Positions 52,344-59,764 of a DNA stretch of 64,000 bases are shown here, one piece after another. Position 1 is the stretch's first letter. Each line of letters opens with the position of its first letter. The DNA is from Fen-1038 sp035516425 (GTDB lineage: Bacteria; Chloroflexota; Anaerolineae; Anaerolineales; Villigracilaceae): contig DATJAH010000001.1 in assembly GCA_035516425.1 (NCBI GenBank), positions 62,001-126,000 on the forward strand, in the 5' to 3' direction. The notes beneath the pieces were generated by a model. The model saw only the letters and a program-made list of their open reading frames with translations. It had not been told where the DNA came from and ran no database searches. The translations under genes and the position numbers were made by a program.

Positions 52344-53144
52344 ATGAGGATTTTGGCGTTGATCAAATACTCCATGGATGTGGCCGAGGTCAAGGTGGAT
52401 CCGGCCACGAAAGAATTGCGCTTGGCCGGCGTTCCGGAAAAGATCGGAGCGATCGATAAGAATGTGGCGGAGGCCGCGGTGCAACTCAAAGAAGCCAACG
52501 GGGCCGCCTTGCAGGCGCTATGTTTGGGCCCGCTGGCGGCCACAGATAGTTTCAAGGATGTACTTGCCATGGGGTTGGACGAAGTCTTTCTGGTGGAAGA
52601 TCCCTTTGCCGGCGCCGCGGATGGCCGGGTGGCTGCCTGTATTCTGGAGGCCGCGATTCGGAAATTGGGTCAGTTTGACTTGATTCTATGCGGCTTTGCA
52701 AGCGATGATGGGTACTCTTATCAGGTGGCTCCTCGTCTGGCGGAGCGGCTGGGTTTACCGCTGGTTTCTTATGGTCGGCAGCTCAAGGTGAGTGATGGTC
52801 AACTGGAGGCCGAACGTGATTTGGAAGATGGGCTGCAGGCAGTGAGTGTGTCACTGCCGGCATTGGCAAGCATTGCAGAAGAAGCCTACCCGCCTCGCCG
52901 GACAACCTTAATGGAGGCCATCAAGGCCAAGAAGAAGCCCGTGAACGTCTGGCATGTGGAGCCAGACTTGGGGCTTGTGCGGAACGAGCTGGAGAAGCTC
53001 AGCAGCATAGAATCATCTTCCCAAGTGGGCGTGATGATCCAGCGCAAGCAGCGAATGTTGAAAACGGCCACACTGCGGGAATCGGCGGATCAGCTGATCG
53101 ATTTGCTCCTGGAGGAGAAAGTGCTGAAAGGAGGGTCCAAATGA
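52344..53144 (+). CDS. etfB: Electron transfer flavoprotein beta subunit
   Basis: The 266-residue protein has the EtfB pattern: ILALIKYSMD, GAIDKNVAEAAVQLKE, LILCGFASDDGYSYQVAPRLAERLGLPLVSY (AMP-site region, quoted in part) and LPALASIAEEAYPPRR. The usual DGDTAQVGP-type loop reads SDDGYSYQVAP. ETF accepts electrons from dehydrogenases. GGAG 8 nt before the ATG fixes the start; it overlaps etfA by ATGA. Confidence 0.92.
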   Translation: MRILALIKYSMDVAEVKVDPATKELRLAGVPEKIGAIDKNVAEAAVQLKEANGAALQALCLGPLAATDSFKDVLAMGLDEVFLVEDPFAGAADGRVAACILEAAIRKLGQFDLILCGFASDDGYSYQVAPRLAERLGLPLVSYGRQLKVSDGQLEAERDLEDGLQAVSVSLPALASIAEEAYPPRRTTLMEAIKAKKKPVNVWHVEPDLGLVRNELEKLSSIESSSQVGVMIQRKQRMLKTATLRESADQLIDLLLEEKVLKGGSK

Positions 53145-54109
53145 ATTCGCAGGCGATCCTGGTTTTCAGTGAAGATGCTGATTTGTTGAAAGAGTTGGTC
53201 AGCGGTGCCAAGCAAGGCACCAAGGCGCAGGACTGGCGCATTGCTGCGGTGGGGGTGGGGAAAGAGGCGAGTGCTCTGGCTAACCTGGGGGAGGATGTTC
53301 TTTATCAGGTAGATGTGGATGTCCACAACCCCGAGCTTCTCACCGCGGCTCTGGAGGCAGCAGCAAGGAAAGTGGAGCCCAGTATCGTGCTGGTCGGCGC
53401 GACCAAACTGGGCTTGGAAGTCGCGCCGCGCATTGCGGAACGTCTTGCCGCGGGCTATGCGGCCTGGGCCACCGGCTTTGAAGTCGCGTCGGGGACCGAG
53501 GGGGCCAAGGTGATGGCACAAAGCATGATCTTTGCGGGCGTGGGTATCGCCACCCATACATTCAAAGCAGGTCCGGTAGTTCTGAGTGTAGCTCGCGGGA
53601 TTTTTGACTCGCGCCAGGTTGACGGCAAACAGGCCGAGGTGGTGGTTCTGGACACGCCGTTGCCCGCGCCCAAGCTCACGATACACGGATATAGACCTAA
53701 AGCCATGAATGGAGGGCGCTTGGCACAGGCTCGCTTTGTGGTCGATGTGGGGCAGGGTGTAAAGGAGCGAGACGATCTTCAGATCACGCAAGCGCTGGCG
53801 AACTTGCTAGATGGTCAATTGTCCTGCTCGCGCCCGATGTCTGCCGACCGGGATTGGTTCCCGGAGTGGGTGGGATTATCCGGGGCAAAGATCAAGCCCG
53901 AGCTTTGTGTAACGGTGGGCGTTTCGGGTGCGGTTCAGCATATCATTGGCATCCGGGATTCACACCTGATTGTGGCAGTGAATATGGATGAAGGCGCACC
54001 TATTTTCTCCCAGGCAGATTATGGCGTGGTGGCCGACCTGTATGAATTTCTGCCGCTCTTGATCGAGCGCATCAGTGCCCGCGGCATCCGCCCAGCATGG
54101 GCGACTTAA
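53141..54109 (+). CDS. etfA: Electron transfer flavoprotein alpha subunit
   Basis: The 322-residue protein has the C-terminal FAD domain signature: WVGLSGAKIKPELCVTVGVSGAVQHIIGI, with VAVNMDEGAPIFSQADYGVVADLYEFLPLL after it (quoted in parts). The N-terminal half is shorter than usual but complete. It forms the ETF heterodimer with EtfB, between the DAO-type dehydrogenase encoded downstream and FixC/FixX. Confidence 0.93.
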   Translation: MNSQAILVFSEDADLLKELVSGAKQGTKAQDWRIAAVGVGKEASALANLGEDVLYQVDVDVHNPELLTAALEAAARKVEPSIVLVGATKLGLEVAPRIAERLAAGYAAWATGFEVASGTEGAKVMAQSMIFAGVGIATHTFKAGPVVLSVARGIFDSRQVDGKQAEVVVLDTPLPAPKLTIHGYRPKAMNGGRLAQARFVVDVGQGVKERDDLQITQALANLLDGQLSCSRPMSADRDWFPEWVGLSGAKIKPELCVTVGVSGAVQHIIGIRDSHLIVAVNMDEGAPIFSQADYGVVADLYEFLPLLIERISARGIRPAWAT

Positions 54110-54172
54110 TGTGCAAATCCATGGCTGAATCCAAACAGGAACTATTCCATCCAACGAAAGGAAACAAGCACA

Positions 54173-55378
54173 ATGAAAAAAAAGGTAGGAATTATTGGAG
54201 GGGGGATCATCGGAACGGCAATCGCCTATTTTCTGAGCCAATATCCAGAGGCAGAGGTTACCCTTCTGGAACAGAATAGTATTGGTTCTGGCACAACAGC
54301 CAAATCCGCCGCGACGTTTTGCTTAATTGATGACTCGGTGGCCCATGAATTCTGGTCGGTACGGTTGTTCGGGTTCAATTTCTATACTGGCATCGAGAAA
54401 AGCGCTCCTGGTTCGACAGGCTTTGAAAAGACCGGCACATTGACCGTCTGCCCCTACAGAGAGTATGAAATGTATGTCAAGCAAGCAGTGGCTCTGGCAC
54501 TGGCTTCCGGTTATCATGCGGAATTTTGGACGCAGCCGGAAAAGATTCATCAAGTGATCCCCGATTTGATCCTGGACGGGATCCGAGGGGCGGGGTGGTG
54601 TCCAGACGATGGTTTCTTTGACGCCACCATGACGGCAAATACCCTGGCGCGCATGGCGCGCGAGAAAGGGGTCCGGATCTTGATCGGTGCGAAGGTGACT
54701 CGATTTTGCACCTCCAGCGGGAAATTGACCGGAGTGGAGACCAGCAAAGGACACTTTGACTTTGATGTTGTGGTGGATGCCAGCGGGCCGTGGGTGCGGC
54801 ATGTCGCGCAACTGATGGATCTGAAACTGCCGATCTGGCATACCAAGGCGGAGGTCTTTATCCTGGAACCGGCCAGGAAGTTGGAGTACCCATTCCCAGT
54901 GCTCAAATATCCGCGGTTCTACGCTCGCAGGGATAAGCGCAATGTCTTCATCTGCAAGTCTCACCAGAGCATGGACCTGAACGACCCGATGCATGCAGGT
55001 TTCTGGGATCCCGATCTCCTGCCGACCACGGGCGGGACCGACGGATACTTCTGGGACTTTTTGACCGAAGAGCTTCTGCAACATTATCCGCGCATGCTTG
55101 AATCCTCGATCGTGAACAGCTGGGTGGGGTATCGGGCAGAGCCGCCGGACTTTCTGCCGGTGCTTGGGCCGACACCTGTGGAGGGTTATCTCCTGGCCGC
55201 AGGCGCGGGTGGAAACGGTGTGATTGAGGCGCCAACGATCGGCAGGGATCTGGCCGATTACATCATGAACGGCGCGGTTTCCTGGTATATTGATCGCCTG
55301 CCGCTCTCACGATTGGATAAATTGCAATACGATGAGGCGGGCCGCATGATCGCCAAACCGGCGATCAATATTCACTAG
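54173..55378 (+). CDS. DAO-family FAD-dependent oxidoreductase (D-amino acid or sarcosine dehydrogenase-like)
   Basis: The 401-residue flavoprotein has an N-terminal dinucleotide motif VGIIGGGIIGTAIAYFL, EQNSIGSGTTAKSAA and the C-terminal GYRAEPPDFLPVLGP and LLAAGAGGNGVIEAPTIGRDLAD, as in the glycine oxidase/sarcosine dehydrogenase (DAO) superfamily. It probably oxidises a secondary or D-amine and passes electrons to the adjacent ETF (inference from context). GAAAGGAAA precedes the ATG. Downstream is an IS630 remnant. Confidence 0.9.
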   Translation: MKKKVGIIGGGIIGTAIAYFLSQYPEAEVTLLEQNSIGSGTTAKSAATFCLIDDSVAHEFWSVRLFGFNFYTGIEKSAPGSTGFEKTGTLTVCPYREYEMYVKQAVALALASGYHAEFWTQPEKIHQVIPDLILDGIRGAGWCPDDGFFDATMTANTLARMAREKGVRILIGAKVTRFCTSSGKLTGVETSKGHFDFDVVVDASGPWVRHVAQLMDLKLPIWHTKAEVFILEPARKLEYPFPVLKYPRFYARRDKRNVFICKSHQSMDLNDPMHAGFWDPDLLPTTGGTDGYFWDFLTEELLQHYPRMLESSIVNSWVGYRAEPPDFLPVLGPTPVEGYLLAAGAGGNGVIEAPTIGRDLADYIMNGAVSWYIDRLPLSRLDKLQYDEAGRMIAKPAINIH

Positions 55379-55499
55379 ACCTTTGCAGGATCGGTGCAGA
55401 GCATACGACGAGGCCGATCATTGTTTGATCTAAGACAGAAGGCAAGTTCGGGAACCAGATCAGCTTGGTGGACCACCACCAGGATGATCTGGTACTGTG

Positions 55500-55780
55500 T
55501 CAGGCGTCGATCCATGGGTAAGGACGTTCGAGTTTGATGCGGGCATCTCTCGTGGAGAACCGCCAATCAACTGAAGCTTGTTTGTGATTTCGTTTCAGGG
55601 CCCAAGCGTGAGTTTCATGGATCAAGACGGTCTGGCTCGGAATACGATCATGGGGGCATTGGCGAAGATTGAGCCAACGGCATGCTTCGGCGTGGAATGA
55701 AATTCCGGCCGATCAAGGATACGTTTGGCTTCTGCTGGCGCACGCACGTCATAGAGGCAAGCGGGCGAATGCGTGTCAAG
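55500..55780 (-). pseudogene. IS630-family transposase remnant
   Basis: The minus strand reads DTHSPACLYDV, APAEAKRIL and EFHSTPKHA. After a frame change it reads RWLN, RQC, DRIP, AWALKRN and SVDWRFSTRDARIKLERPYP. These match in order the C-terminal part of IS630-type DDE transposases (NTHSPASLYEAF, PAEARRL, HYTPKHGSWLN, TVDWRFTTADARIKLKRLYP). About ten residues between WLN and RQC are missing. No intact element ends are seen. The flanking gap (55379-55866) holds nothing else I can name. Confidence 0.82.
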
Positions 55781-55866
55781 CGATCTTTTGTAGGCACCCA
55801 AAGTGTCTTTCATGCGGTGAACCAATTCCGCATTCGCCTGGTACGTACCGAAGGACTGAATCAGCT

Positions 55867-56658
55867 ATGAAACCAGATCGAACTGCAAAATTGGCGGCAA
55901 ACCATGAGGATATTACATCATATTGCCGTTGCATTAGTATCCCGGGAAGCTACATGGTTTTTCCTCGGGCGAACCGGGTGGAGCACCACCTGCCAGGGTT
56001 TGAGGGGGTCCTGGCTCAAGTGTTGTCGGCGCCCCCGCAGGGTGCCAACTTTGTGGAACATGAGCTGCTCGTGGAATCCAAGGGACATACGATCAAGTCG
56101 CGCACTGAGGAATTGGAACAGTTCTTCTTTGTTTTGGAGGGACAACTTCAATTTGTTGCGGAAGGGAAAGCTTACAAATTGAGGCGGGGCAATTTTGCGT
56201 GGCTACCCCCGAACACAAGTTATGCGTTCAAGAGCGCAAGCGATTCGCTGAGCCGGATGGTGTGGATTCGCCGCCGTTACATACAGGTGGAGGGCATCGC
56301 CATACCTGCACCGATCATTGCCCATGAGGAGGATGTACGCTCGAATCCAACTGATACCTATATGGAGCAGCATCTAACTCCCTATGAACAACTGGGGTTT
56401 GATATGGGAATTAACCTTCAAGTATTCGACCCCGGTACATGTTTTAGCTTTGTGGAAGCGCATGTGATGGAGCATGGCTTGTACATGCTGTATGGTTGTG
56501 GCTCGTATTGGTTAAATCATGATCTGATAGAGGTTCAAAAGGATGATTACATCTACATGGCTCCGTACTGTCCGCAGTTCTTCTATTCCACTGGTCGGGG
56601 GAAATCTGCCTACCTGCTCTACAAAGATGTCAATCGAGACTACACCCGGTCCTTATGA
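55867..56658 (+). CDS. (S)-ureidoglycine aminohydrolase-like bicupin
   Basis: The 263-residue protein has two cupin domains. The N-terminal one contains VEHELLVESKG and EELEQFFFVLEGQL; the C-terminal one contains INLQVFDPGTCFSFVEAHVMEHGLYMLYG, where Glu, His and Glu fit the Mn-binding site of the ureidoglycine aminohydrolase (AllE/UGHY) family (quoted in part). That enzyme releases ammonia from ureidoglycine in allantoin breakdown. The ATG at 55867 is preceded by AAGGA at about 11 nt; the longer ORF upstream runs over the transposase remnant. Confidence 0.85.
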   Translation: MKPDRTAKLAANHEDITSYCRCISIPGSYMVFPRANRVEHHLPGFEGVLAQVLSAPPQGANFVEHELLVESKGHTIKSRTEELEQFFFVLEGQLQFVAEGKAYKLRRGNFAWLPPNTSYAFKSASDSLSRMVWIRRRYIQVEGIAIPAPIIAHEEDVRSNPTDTYMEQHLTPYEQLGFDMGINLQVFDPGTCFSFVEAHVMEHGLYMLYGCGSYWLNHDLIEVQKDDYIYMAPYCPQFFYSTGRGKSAYLLYKDVNRDYTRSL

Positions 56659-57059
56659 GCGCCATATAACCGGCAGATGTATCTAAAGTGCGCTGCAGCC
56701 GCCGAGGAGGATGGACGGCTTGGAAGAACACGGGGACCACTGCCCCCGATTGAACTGCCCCGATATTTGATGCCAGGATAGGTCAGCCCCAACTATGGTC
56801 CTCGTTCCTCCGCTGCGACGGCTTAGAAATCGTCCAGGCGCAGATATTGCAAATTGGCAAGGACTGGCAATTCCTGCGCCAAGGTGCGTTTTGATGGATC
56901 AACCAACAGTGCGGGGTTGATCTGGCCGGCCCGGTTGAATAGCCTTAGGACGTTCTCGGTAACTTCCCAGCTTGGCCGTCAAGCTCTTCTTTCAAAACCG
57001 ACGGGTGACTGCAAAACCACTCATTTTGCCCAATTCGGACATATCCCCCCAAAATACTA
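56659..57059. other. Intergenic stretch with one start-less ORF fragment
   Basis: This stretch has no complete gene that I can support. On the minus strand, 56823-56978 is a 51-codon open fragment with protein-like composition (VTENVLRLFNRAGQINPALL, then AQELPVLANLQYLRLDDF) but no start. It may be the tail of a lost gene and I do not recognise it. Plus-strand ORFs here look like shadows. Confidence 0.35.
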
Positions 57060-57088
57060 TTGATAATTTGTTTTCGGTGGAGTAGAAT
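57060..57088 (+). promoter_or_regulatory. Sigma70-like promoter of the RiPP operon
   Basis: TTGATA (57060-57065), a 17-bp spacer and TAGAAT (57083-57088), each 5 of 6 to consensus, lie 52 bp before the first precursor peptide ATG. CACGTG (57091-57096), a palindrome, follows near the start point. Confidence 0.6.
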
Positions 57089-57140
57089 GCCACGTGTTGT
57101 CGATACCGTTAAGCAGTTTATCGGAAAGGAGACTTTAGTC

Positions 57141-57386
57141 ATGTCAGACGCAGGTGTTCGTAGGGTGATCGGTCAAGCCATCAGTGATATGCAGTATCGG
57201 GACCTGTTGTTCAGCAATCCGGACCAGGCCATTGAGGGCCTGGACTTGACAGCCGAAGAGGTCACATTCGTAAAGGGCTTCAAGCGCGATAAGTTCGATG
57301 CGGCAGCCAGCGAGATGGAGCAAAGGATCTCCCGCGCGGGTGCTCTAAACTTGAAGAGCTTTGCGCCATACGCTAATTGTTTCTAG
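57141..57386 (+). CDS. RiPP precursor peptide 1
   Basis: The 81-residue peptide has a helical leader of about 65 residues (VIGQAISDMQYRDLL, NPDQAIEGLDLTAEEV) and a short C-terminal segment, NLKSFAPYANCF, with one Ser and one Cys. The leader pattern (G-x-A-I, YR-x-L, NP, DLTAEE) is that of nitrile-hydratase/Os-type or Franean1_4349-like RiPP leaders. The next gene has the same leader. AAAGGAG precedes the ATG. The YcaO encoded downstream would act on Cys or Ser of the core. Cleavage site and modification are inferred. Confidence 0.82.
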   Translation: MSDAGVRRVIGQAISDMQYRDLLFSNPDQAIEGLDLTAEEVTFVKGFKRDKFDAAASEMEQRISRAGALNLKSFAPYANCF

Positions 57387-57487
57387 AGCCGGGTGCGAAG
57401 CAACATCGCATCCATGACCATGCTGCCTGGGCATTGACTTTTGTGCTCAGGCAACATGTTTACATGCCGAAATAAAAGAGTCGAACC

Positions 57488-57799
57488 GTGGCTGATTATA
57501 CGGTGCGCTGGATTCTGGGACGCGCGATAAGCAACCCTGCCTACCGCGAGCTGATGGCCACAAACCCCGAAGCCGCATGGCAGGGCTACGACCTGACTGC
57601 CGAAGATCTTGCCGAATTGAAAAGCTGGACACCAGGGAAAATCCTGGATTACCTGGCCGATCTGGAGCGGAAGGTCTCAACGGCTGCCTTTGATGGTGTG
57701 GCTGGATATAACCCGGTGGACAGCGCTGCTTCAACCAATTGTGACGACCCCCTGTCGATGGCTGAATTGAAGAAGCTCTTTGGCGGCGATGCGGACTGA
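57488..57799 (+). CDS. RiPP precursor peptide 2
   Basis: The 103-residue peptide shares its leader with the preceding one (ILGRAISNPAYREL, NPEAAWQGYDLTAEDL). It then has a different C-terminal part: GVAGYNPVDSAASTNCDDPLS, rich in Ser, Thr and Cys, and a charged tail MAELKKLFGGDAD that may be a follower. The start is GTG at 57488. The 101-bp gap between the two peptide genes may hold an mRNA processing site, but no clear hairpin is evident. Confidence 0.8.
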   Translation: MADYTVRWILGRAISNPAYRELMATNPEAAWQGYDLTAEDLAELKSWTPGKILDYLADLERKVSTAAFDGVAGYNPVDSAASTNCDDPLSMAELKKLFGGDAD

Positions 57800-57842
57800 G
57801 CAACACGGGGCCGCCTCGCTCTTTGCGCTATCGCATATACCT

Positions 57843-58364
57843 ATGAAGTTCTCCGATGTCATTCAAGCCAGACAGTCCGTGCGATCATTTCTGCCGGATC
57901 CAATCCCCGAGCCGCTTCTACAGAAGATCTTGAGCTGTCTGGCCTGCGTACCCTCTGCCGGCAATTTGCAGGCTTATGAGATCCTGCGCCTGCGCAAGCC
58001 TGATCTTAAGGCACGCCTGGGCGAGGCCACAACGGCTTGCGCCGCGCCGGTCCGCCAGGCGCCGATCGCATTGATCTTCATCGCCAACGCCTTCCGTTCC
58101 GGCCTCAAATATCAGGAGCGCGGCATCAATCTCTTCTGCGTACAGGACGCAACGATCGCCGCGACCTATGTCATGCTGGCGGCCGTGGACCATGGTCTGG
58201 CGACCCTATGGATCGGGGGTTTCAACACGGCGGAGGTATCAACGCTGCTGGAGTTGAAACCGGGCTTGTGGCCGGTGGTGATCATGCCGATCGGATTCCC
58301 GGCCGAGGTCCCGGAGCGCCGCGCACGACGCAGTCTTCAGGATGTGGTGCATGATCTGGACTGA
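57843..58364 (+). CDS. Nitroreductase-family protein, probable azoline dehydrogenase
   Basis: The 173-residue FMN-type protein starts MKFSDVIQARQSVRSFLPDPIP, with SAGNLQAYEI and the late QDATIAATYVMLAAVDHGLATLWIGGF (quoted in part), the flavin-binding pattern of nitroreductases. Next to a YcaO gene it would oxidise thiazoline or oxazoline rings to azoles. An in-frame ATG at 57789 overlaps precursor 2; 57843 is chosen to fit the family N-terminus. It overlaps the YcaO gene by 14 bp. Confidence 0.82.
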   Translation: MKFSDVIQARQSVRSFLPDPIPEPLLQKILSCLACVPSAGNLQAYEILRLRKPDLKARLGEATTACAAPVRQAPIALIFIANAFRSGLKYQERGINLFCVQDATIAATYVMLAAVDHGLATLWIGGFNTAEVSTLLELKPGLWPVVIMPIGFPAEVPERRARRSLQDVVHDLD

Positions 58365-59721
58365 GGCGGCAAAAGGTGTTTTGCAGAGTCCGACCGGCAG
58401 ATGGACCGCGCCAACCGAGGCTAATGTTTCGTTCGTGGCCGGGATCGGTCAGAGGTTGATCGAGACGGGGGTGATCCGGCAGATTCAGGATGTCGAGATC
58501 GTGACGAGCCCGCAACCGGTGTACGCATCCGTGATCCTCCAGGGAGGACATTATCCGAACGGACACACACTGGTGCCGCGCATCTGCGGCGGAAGCGGAT
58601 TCACACCGGACGAGGCGCGGATCCGCGCCTATGGGGAAGCCGCCGAGCGCTACTGTGCCGCCCTGTACGATGAGCAGAAACTGCAACTCGCCTCGCGCCA
58701 ACACATCGGGGGCAATGCAACATCACCGCATTCATTTGTTTTGTATTCCAAAGAGCAGTACCTGCTTCCGGGCTTCGAATACCGGCCGTTCCTGGATGAC
58801 AGTCAGGTCAATTGGGTCGAGGGATTTTCCTTGACGCACCAAAAACCGGTTTTTGTTCCCGCGGCTTTCGTCTATCTGCCGTATTGGCCGACGGGCGGAG
58901 AGACAGCCATCGGTCTGGCCACCAGCACGGGCCTGGCGTGCGGCGCCTCCTTACTGGAAGCCACACTGCGCGCGTTAATGGAAGTCGTCGAGCGGGATGC
59001 CATCATGCACATGTGGCTGCTGCAACATGCCGGCAGGCGGATCGAGGCGAACACCTGCCAGTCCGACCGCGTAAAACAATTCGTCACATCGACCGAACAC
59101 GGAGCCCTGCGCCTCTTCGATATCACGACGGACCTGGAGGTGCCGACGCGCTTTGCGCTGCTGACGGACATGTATCGAGGACGGAGCCTGGTCAGCTGCG
59201 GAGCCGCCACGGACTGGGACGCCTCTGCAGCCGAAGAAAAAGCTGTGAGAGAGGCGGTGGTCCTAAGGCGTGCGGTCGAGAAAATCATCCGGACCAACCC
59301 TCCGCGGAACTATGGCAAGGACTATGAAAAGGTCCGGGAGCTCGAGGACCATATCAACCTGTTCACCAATCCCGAAATGATCCAGGCCTTAGCCTTCCTG
59401 ACCGGCATGAGCGAGACACCTGAGCCGGAGGACCTCTCGACCATGGCCGGCCGGAGCGCCGCGCTGCAACTCGAAAGTTGCATCGAACTTCTGGCAGAGC
59501 AGGGCTTGGAAACGATCGTCGTGGATATTACGAGGCCCGAGGTGGCGGAATGCGGCTTGTGTGTGGTGCGGGTGATTGTGCCCGGAACGATCCCACTTAG
59601 CTTCGGAGCAAGATACGTGTGCGCCGGAGGCAGCAGGCTGGTTGAAGCCGCCCGTGCCTCAGGACGCTTATCGCGCAGCGGCCGGCTGCAATTCAATCCG
59701 GTACCACACCCGTTTGCTTAG
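58351..59721 (+). CDS. YcaO-domain cyclodehydratase
   Basis: The 456-residue YcaO protein has the ATP-binding pattern: FTPDEARIRAYGEAAERY, LEATLRALMEVVERDA and AAEEKAVREAVVLRRAVEK. Its extreme C-terminus is NPVPHPFA, a PxPxP-like tail as in azoline-forming (TOMM) YcaOs, where it contributes to the active site. It activates peptide backbone amides with ATP to form azolines at Cys, Ser or Thr. No separate E1-like or ocin-ThiF partner is seen; a PqqD-like domain in the last gene may supply leader recognition. Confidence 0.9.
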   Translation: MIWTEAAKGVLQSPTGRWTAPTEANVSFVAGIGQRLIETGVIRQIQDVEIVTSPQPVYASVILQGGHYPNGHTLVPRICGGSGFTPDEARIRAYGEAAERYCAALYDEQKLQLASRQHIGGNATSPHSFVLYSKEQYLLPGFEYRPFLDDSQVNWVEGFSLTHQKPVFVPAAFVYLPYWPTGGETAIGLATSTGLACGASLLEATLRALMEVVERDAIMHMWLLQHAGRRIEANTCQSDRVKQFVTSTEHGALRLFDITTDLEVPTRFALLTDMYRGRSLVSCGAATDWDASAAEEKAVREAVVLRRAVEKIIRTNPPRNYGKDYEKVRELEDHINLFTNPEMIQALAFLTGMSETPEPEDLSTMAGRSAALQLESCIELLAEQGLETIVVDITRPEVAECGLCVVRVIVPGTIPLSFGARYVCAGGSRLVEAARASGRLSRSGRLQFNPVPHPFA

Positions 59722-59764
59722 GCTCGCAATCGGACCCGAGATGTTAGAGGTATGAGGTAGATTG

